Shown piece by piece: positions 54,761-59,081 of a stretch of 59,081 nucleotides of DNA (within the stretch, counting starts at the first letter, position 1; every line of letters begins with the position of its first letter). The DNA lies in the NCBI GenBank assembly GCA_022572355.1, contig JACZWC010000028.1:1-59081 (forward strand), read 5' to 3'. The notes beneath the pieces were generated by a model, which did not search any database, was not told where the DNA came from, and was given only the letters and a program-made list of their open reading frames with translations. Source of the DNA: Bacteroidota bacterium (GTDB taxonomy: Bacteria; Bacteroidota; Bacteroidia; NORP154). Made by a program: the position numbers and the translations under genes.

Positions 54761-55602
54761 ATCAAAGAAAAATTATTCTTACCTCGATCATCACAATGGT
54801 GATCATAACCATTATCGATAGTTCGATCAATATATCGTATACCAACGCTGTTGGCGCTGCTGCGGGATATACGGGATCAACCGTCGAGAATAGTGGCAGG
54901 TCTTGCGCATTCACCTCTCCCTGTCATGGTGGAACCGCTAACTCTCAACCATTGATCTCAACCAATATTGACCCCAATGGTTATGTACCTGACAGTACCT
55001 ATAGTATTAGCATTACGGTCAATCAGCTGGGAGTGAGCAAGTTTGGTTTTCAGTCCTCCCCCCAGGATGGCAATGGAGACTTGATCGGAACAGTAATTCT
55101 CGATAATCCAGCAGAAACGCAACTGCTAATGAGCGGAAAATACATTACCCACACGGCATCCGGAACTTCAGGAATAGATTCCAGATCCTGGACATATAGC
55201 TGGACAGCTCCACCAACAGGCCTTGGCCCGGTTACATTTTATGCCGCAGCGAATGCCACGAATGGTGATTCTACATCTTCAGGAGACGTTATCTACACAC
55301 ACTCCATGCTCATTCAGGAGGAAGGTTTTAATTCTGTTTTTGAAACATTGAGCAATGTTAACAATGTTCAGGTGTTTGTGGACTTCGCGAGTTCCATCCT
55401 GATTTTTGGATTGGAAGGGTCAATGCAGCGTTTTGACAACATTGAAATTTACAGCATTGCCGGTGCCTTGGTGACACGGGTAACCAATATCCATGAATCA
55501 GAAGTGTGGATCGATGTAAGCTCACTGAGTAAGGGCATGTACATATATAGAACGCAAGAATTAGGTGGACAAATTGCCACGGGGAAATTTTTTCGGCCAT
55601 AA
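54757..55602 (+). CDS. Choice-of-anchor-V-type secreted protein with haem-like CX5CH motif and type A sorting domain
   Basis: The 281-residue protein starts inside the previous stop (ATGA). An N-terminal hydrophobic segment (about 9-25) is a signal peptide. It is followed by GAAAGYTGSTVENSGRSC and SPCHGG, in the place where family members have a CxxCH haem site; here the spacing is CX5CH. The middle (about 55-205) is beta-sandwich-like (SWTYSWTAPPTGLGPVTFYA). A short T9SS type A-like tail (IEIYSIAGALVTRV ... GMYIYRTQELGG ... GKFFRP) ends the protein. It is likely a surface partner of the haem/copper protein. Confidence 0.8.
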   Translation: MNQRKIILTSIITMVIITIIDSSINISYTNAVGAAAGYTGSTVENSGRSCAFTSPCHGGTANSQPLISTNIDPNGYVPDSTYSISITVNQLGVSKFGFQSSPQDGNGDLIGTVILDNPAETQLLMSGKYITHTASGTSGIDSRSWTYSWTAPPTGLGPVTFYAAANATNGDSTSSGDVIYTHSMLIQEEGFNSVFETLSNVNNVQVFVDFASSILIFGLEGSMQRFDNIEIYSIAGALVTRVTNIHESEVWIDVSSLSKGMYIYRTQELGGQIATGKFFRP

Positions 55603-55605
55603 ACC

Positions 55606-58600
55606 ATGTCTGTTCTCAACAATTTTAACATGCTCATTCGCTCTTTTCTCTCAATCCTGGTCTTTCTTCTCTTAACCGTAGCTGGTTACAGCCAGCAGGG
55701 AGAGGGGGTAAACTGGTATTTCGGAATGAATGCAGCTATACAATTTGATTGTGATGGCGTCAATGTATTAACTACTAGTGCCATGAGCACCGAGGAAGGC
55801 AGTGCATCAGTTTCTGATTCATATGGCAATTTATTATTCTATACAGACGGCTCCAATGTATGGGACAACACGAATACAATTATGCCCAACGGAACCGGAT
55901 TAAATGGCGACCCCTCCAGCACCATGTCGGCTATTATTGTGCAAAGCCCTGCCGACCCGAATCATTATTTTGTGCTTACAGTGGATGCGGGTGCCTATAT
56001 AAATGCACCCAATATTGGATTGTTTTACAGTATTGTAGATATGACACTGCCAGCCAATGGAGACGTGTTTGACAATGGCACTGACACTTTAAAAAATACG
56101 CCTATGCCCGGGGGTATGGCTGTTTCCTGTGAAAAGTTATTGGCTGTTAGACATTCCAATTGTGTGGACTATTGGATCATTGGCCATGAATTGGGTTCCA
56201 ATAATTTTTACGTTTGGCCATTAACAGCTGCAGGTCTGGGAGCTCCGACTCTCTATGGCATTGGAAATGCTCATCTGGACTGCACACCTCCCTGGGAACC
56301 TGAATCAGTTGGTTACATAGTCTCTTCCCATGATGATGCCAAAATTGCCTGTGTTAAGTGGAGCCCCACTAGCTGCGGTACGGTGGAGATATTGGATTTC
56401 AACAATACTACCGGAGCGATAAGTAACCCTGTTGACCTCGGATTTCCAATTAGTGAAGGGCCTTATGGTGCAGAATTCTCACCTGACAATAGCAAACTCT
56501 ACGTATCAGCCATGCTTTCACAATCGATTTATCAATATGATATACTTACCAGTTCCCTGCAGTTTGTTGCTATGCATCCTGTTAACGGATTCGGGGCTCT
56601 TCAACTGGGTTGTGATGGAATAATTTACATAGCTCAGTCTCCAATGGTAACGCCTCCTCTCCCCGCACCTCCAATTCCGGTTCCATCCGGATTTGACTCC
56701 CTGGCAGTAATTATTTATCCCAATATGCTGGAGACTGGATTAAATGAAGTTGGATTCGCAAGCGATGGACTTTATCTACAAGGCGCACAATCCACCTTGG
56801 GCCTGCCCGCTCTAAATGAGTGCCTGCTGCTGCAAGCTAATTTCAGCATTGACTTCAGCGCAACATGTGTGGCAGAACCCGTCGTATTTTTAGACAGCTC
56901 CTGTACCAGCCCAAGTTCTTGGTATTGGGATTTTGGCGATGGGAATACGGATACCGTTCAAAACCCAAATCACAGTTACAGCGATACCGGAACTTACAAT
57001 ATTTCTTTGGTCGTCGGTGATACGGCAAGCTGTTCCGTTGCAGTGTCCGACACCCTTTCGATTCTGGTAAGTATCAATCCAATACCGGTGGTAAACTTAA
57101 GTCCGGCAGATACGCTTTGTCCCGGAGACAGCACGGTGTTGGATGCTGGTAATCCGGGCTCCTCCTATACATGGACTCCGGGTGGCGATACTACCCAGAC
57201 CATCACGGTGAATACATCTGGCAACTACAGTGTTACGATTGTTGACAGCAATGGCTGTGCGGCTTCTGACACGACAACTATAACGATTCTATCCGCTGTA
57301 ACACTGAATACCACATCTACCCAGTCTGCTTGCGGAGATTCCATCGGCACTGCAAATGTGTCAGCTTCGGGAAGTGTGGGCCCCTACACATATCTCTGGT
57401 CACCTGGCGGAGGGACCGATTCAACCATAACCGGCCTGCCTGTGGGATGGTATTTTGTAACCGTATCAGATGCAAACGGCTGCAGCTACGTAGATAGTGT
57501 GGAGGTAACGGAGCCGGGTGGCGTATCGCTCTCTGTCAGCCCAGACAACATGGTGACTTGTAATGGATTGTCTGATGGAGCCGCTACGGGGACAGCTGGT
57601 GGAGGAACCACACCCTATACCTTTCTTTGGAACGATCCCGGCACTCAAACGAATTCAACGGCAACGGGACTGGCTGCAGGAACAGTCAGCCTCACACTCA
57701 TTGATGCAAACGGATGCACTGCAACGGATAGTGTTCTGATCACTGAACCGCCAGTATTGGTTCTAAGCATAAGCGATTCCACGGATGTTTCTTGTATCGG
57801 CCAATGTGATGGTTCGGCTACGGCCAGCGCAACTGGCGGAACCACAACTTATACGTACTCCTGGGACGACCCTGGAACACAGACCAATGCCATTGCAACA
57901 GGCCTATGTGCAGGGCCTTATGAAGTAATCGTAACAGATAACAATAATTGTGTGGATACGGTCAATGTTACTATTGATCAGCCCTTACCTCTTGTTCTGA
58001 TTCTCGATAGCGTGGATGCCACATGCGGCAACAGCGATGGTGAAGCCAATGTTTCCGTATCAGGAGGCAATGGCCCTTATACTTATTTATGGGATGATCT
58101 TGGTACTCAAACCACCGATACTGCTGCCGGCCTCCCAGCTGGAGTGTACACGGTTCTGATCACAGATGCCAGCGGCTGCACAGATAGCGGATCGGTTGCA
58201 GTGAGTGATGTGGGGGCTCCATTTGCATCCATAGACAGCAGTTTTAATGTGAGCTGTTTTGGCGGAAACGATGGACAGGCCACTGTTTCTCCCACAGGAG
58301 GAGTATTGCCTTACACGTTCCTGTGGAATGATCCGGGAACCCAGAGTACGGCAATTGCCACTGGCCTTGTTGCCAATACCTACATCGCAACCGTCACGGA
58401 TTCCAATGGTTGTGTGGCCAATGCTTTGGTTACCATTACTGAACCCGCTATTCTCTCATCTACAATAACGACGGTAGACGCCCACTGTGGTTTATGTGAC
58501 GGCTCGGCCACTGTGGTTGTATCAGGTGGAACGGGTGCCTATACGTACGTATGGGATGACCCGGGACTGCAGACGTCGGCAACGGCAACTGGCTTGTGTG

Positions 58601-59081
58601 ACGGCACCATTACGATAATTTCCACCGATTCAAACAGTTGTGTCGACAGCTCTACGGTGGTGGTGGCGGACCTACCGGGTGGTATTGCGTTTATACCCTC
58701 CCCTAATAACGTCACTTGCAATGGGGCTTGCGATGGTGATGCAGTTGCAGGCATGACCGGAGGCACAACTCCCTTTACCTATTTATGGGATGATCCAGCT
58801 GCGCAAACCAGTGCAACGGCAGACAGCCTCTGTGCAGGCACATTCGAGGTGCTGATAACTGATTCCTTTGGCTGTATCGATTCAACAACTGTTGTCATAA
58901 CGGAACCAACACTATTAGCAGCGGCAATAACCGGCTTTTCAAATGTAAGCTGCAATGGCTTATGCGACGGTACTGCAACAGTTACTGTAACGGGGGGCAC
59001 AGGTCCTTATAGCTATTTCTGGTGCACAACACCTGTACAAACCACTGCTACAGCTACCTTCTTATGTGCGGGCAGTTGCTG
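55606..59081 (+). CDS. Giant propeller/PKD/SprB surface protein (3' end outside window)
   Basis: The frame is open from ATG 55606 (or 55630) to the right edge, about 1158 codons. The signal peptide (LIRSFLSILVFLLLTVAGYS) is followed by a propeller-like domain (about 25-415; NLLFYTDGSNVWDNT, GLFYSIVDMTLPANG, VDYWIIGHELGSNNFYVWP), one PKD (WYWDFGDGNTDT), an Ig-like unit and at least eight SprB repeats of about 77 residues (CNGxCDGTATVTVTGGTGPY, YLWDDPGTQT). A T9SS sorting domain is expected beyond the edge. It begins 3 bp after the choice-of-anchor-V gene, so the three form one operon. Confidence 0.85.
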   Translation, partial: MSVLNNFNMLIRSFLSILVFLLLTVAGYSQQGEGVNWYFGMNAAIQFDCDGVNVLTTSAMSTEEGSASVSDSYGNLLFYTDGSNVWDNTNTIMPNGTGLNGDPSSTMSAIIVQSPADPNHYFVLTVDAGAYINAPNIGLFYSIVDMTLPANGDVFDNGTDTLKNTPMPGGMAVSCEKLLAVRHSNCVDYWIIGHELGSNNFYVWPLTAAGLGAPTLYGIGNAHLDCTPPWEPESVGYIVSSHDDAKIACVKWSPTSCGTVEILDFNNTTGAISNPVDLGFPISEGPYGAEFSPDNSKLYVSAMLSQSIYQYDILTSSLQFVAMHPVNGFGALQLGCDGIIYIAQSPMVTPPLPAPPIPVPSGFDSLAVIIYPNMLETGLNEVGFASDGLYLQGAQSTLGLPALNECLLLQANFSIDFSATCVAEPVVFLDSSCTSPSSWYWDFGDGNTDTVQNPNHSYSDTGTYNISLVVGDTASCSVAVSDTLSILVSINPIPVVNLSPADTLCPGDSTVLDAGNPGSSYTWTPGGDTTQTITVNTSGNYSVTIVDSNGCAASDTTTITILSAVTLNTTSTQSACGDSIGTANVSASGSVGPYTYLWSPGGGTDSTITGLPVGWYFVTVSDANGCSYVDSVEVTEPGGVSLSVSPDNMVTCNGLSDGAATGTAGGGTTPYTFLWNDPGTQTNSTATGLAAGTVSLTLIDANGCTATDSVLITEPPVLVLSISDSTDVSCIGQCDGSATASATGGTTTYTYSWDDPGTQTNAIATGLCAGPYEVIVTDNNNCVDTVNVTIDQPLPLVLILDSVDATCGNSDGEANVSVSGGNGPYTYLWDDLGTQTTDTAAGLPAGVYTVLITDASGCTDSGSVAVSDVGAPFASIDSSFNVSCFGGNDGQATVSPTGGVLPYTFLWNDPGTQSTAIATGLVANTYIATVTDSNGCVANALVTITEPAILSSTITTVDAHCGLCDGSATVVVSGGTGAYTYVWDDPGLQTSATATGLCDGTITIISTDSNSCVDSSTVVVADLPGGIAFIPSPNNVTCNGACDGDAVAGMTGGTTPFTYLWDDPAAQTSATADSLCAGTFEVLITDSFGCIDSTTVVITEPTLLAAAITGFSNVSCNGLCDGTATVTVTGGTGPYSYFWCTTPVQTTATATFLCAGSC

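Overview
The window looks like a chromosomal segment of a gliding or surface-active Bacteroidota (Flavobacteriales/Cytophagales-like, probably uncultured). Five proteins end in recognisable type IX secretion (T9SS) sorting domains: two of the gliding-motility-associated 'type B' kind and three of 'type A'. SprB and PKD repeats are abundant. SiaB/SiaC-family and Reg_prop/SpoIIE signalling proteins of the Bacteroidota kind are present. Several genes follow the Bacteroidota promoter pattern (TTTG or TTG, then 17-21 nt, then TAnnTTTG), and Shine-Dalgarno sequences are not conspicuous.

Layout. 1-5272 (-): a secreted small protein, translationally coupled to a giant CUB/SprB/PKD adhesin that runs off the left edge. 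5.5-7.3 kb (-): an LMF1-like membrane protein fused to TPRs. 7.6-12.2 kb (-): an M43 metalloprotease fused to a propeller-like domain, Ig-like repeats and a type B sorting domain. 12.3-17.8 kb: short genes (MORN-repeat protein, ORF6N protein, CPBP protease, beta-lactamase-like lipoprotein, one doubtful fragment) among dispersed repeats. 17.9-21.5 kb (-): a PKD/SprB surface protein with a type B sorting domain. 21.6-22.3 kb: gene debris, repeats and tRNA-Asn with partial copies of itself on both sides. 22.4-25.9 kb (-): a Reg_prop/Y_Y_Y/SpoIIE phosphatase. 26.0-32.4 kb (-): a three-module beta-helix surface protein.

32.5-42.4 kb is housekeeping. purE (-) is divergent from hpt-adk-obg-PAP2-crcB-phoA (+), whose last three junctions are tightly packed. 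A PH-like membrane protein follows. Then rpsT-radC-wecB-polysaccharide deacetylase lie on (-). 42.9-47.5 kb carries a SiaA/SiaB/SiaC-like partner-switching set: a PAS/SpoIIE phosphatase, a SiaC phosphoprotein and a SiaB kinase, with a conserved helical protein among them. 47.5-48.7 kb holds two AhpD/carboxymuconolactone decarboxylase-like proteins.

48.9-59.1 kb (+) is a second secreted cluster. It has a 1956-residue protein combining a c-type haem motif, a PHM-like copper monooxygenase domain with a full set of predicted ligands, 14 tandem 82-residue repeats and a type A sorting domain. A choice-of-anchor-V-type protein overlaps it by ATGA. Last is a propeller/PKD/SprB giant that runs off the right edge.

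The most interesting items are: (1) the tRNA-Asn locus, flanked by a 3'-end duplicate and by a 5'-end duplicate whose D-loop is replaced by an 18-bp palindrome; (2) a family of dispersed GGGGATATCCCC/terminator/tRNA-end elements confined to 13.8-22.1 kb; (3) the Sia-type phosphatase/kinase/phosphoprotein switch, for which no SiaD-like output is visible; (4) the extracellular cytochrome/copper-monooxygenase adhesin; and (5) intergenic inverted repeats built from short-period units. No CRISPR array, rRNA, intact transposase or prophage was seen.
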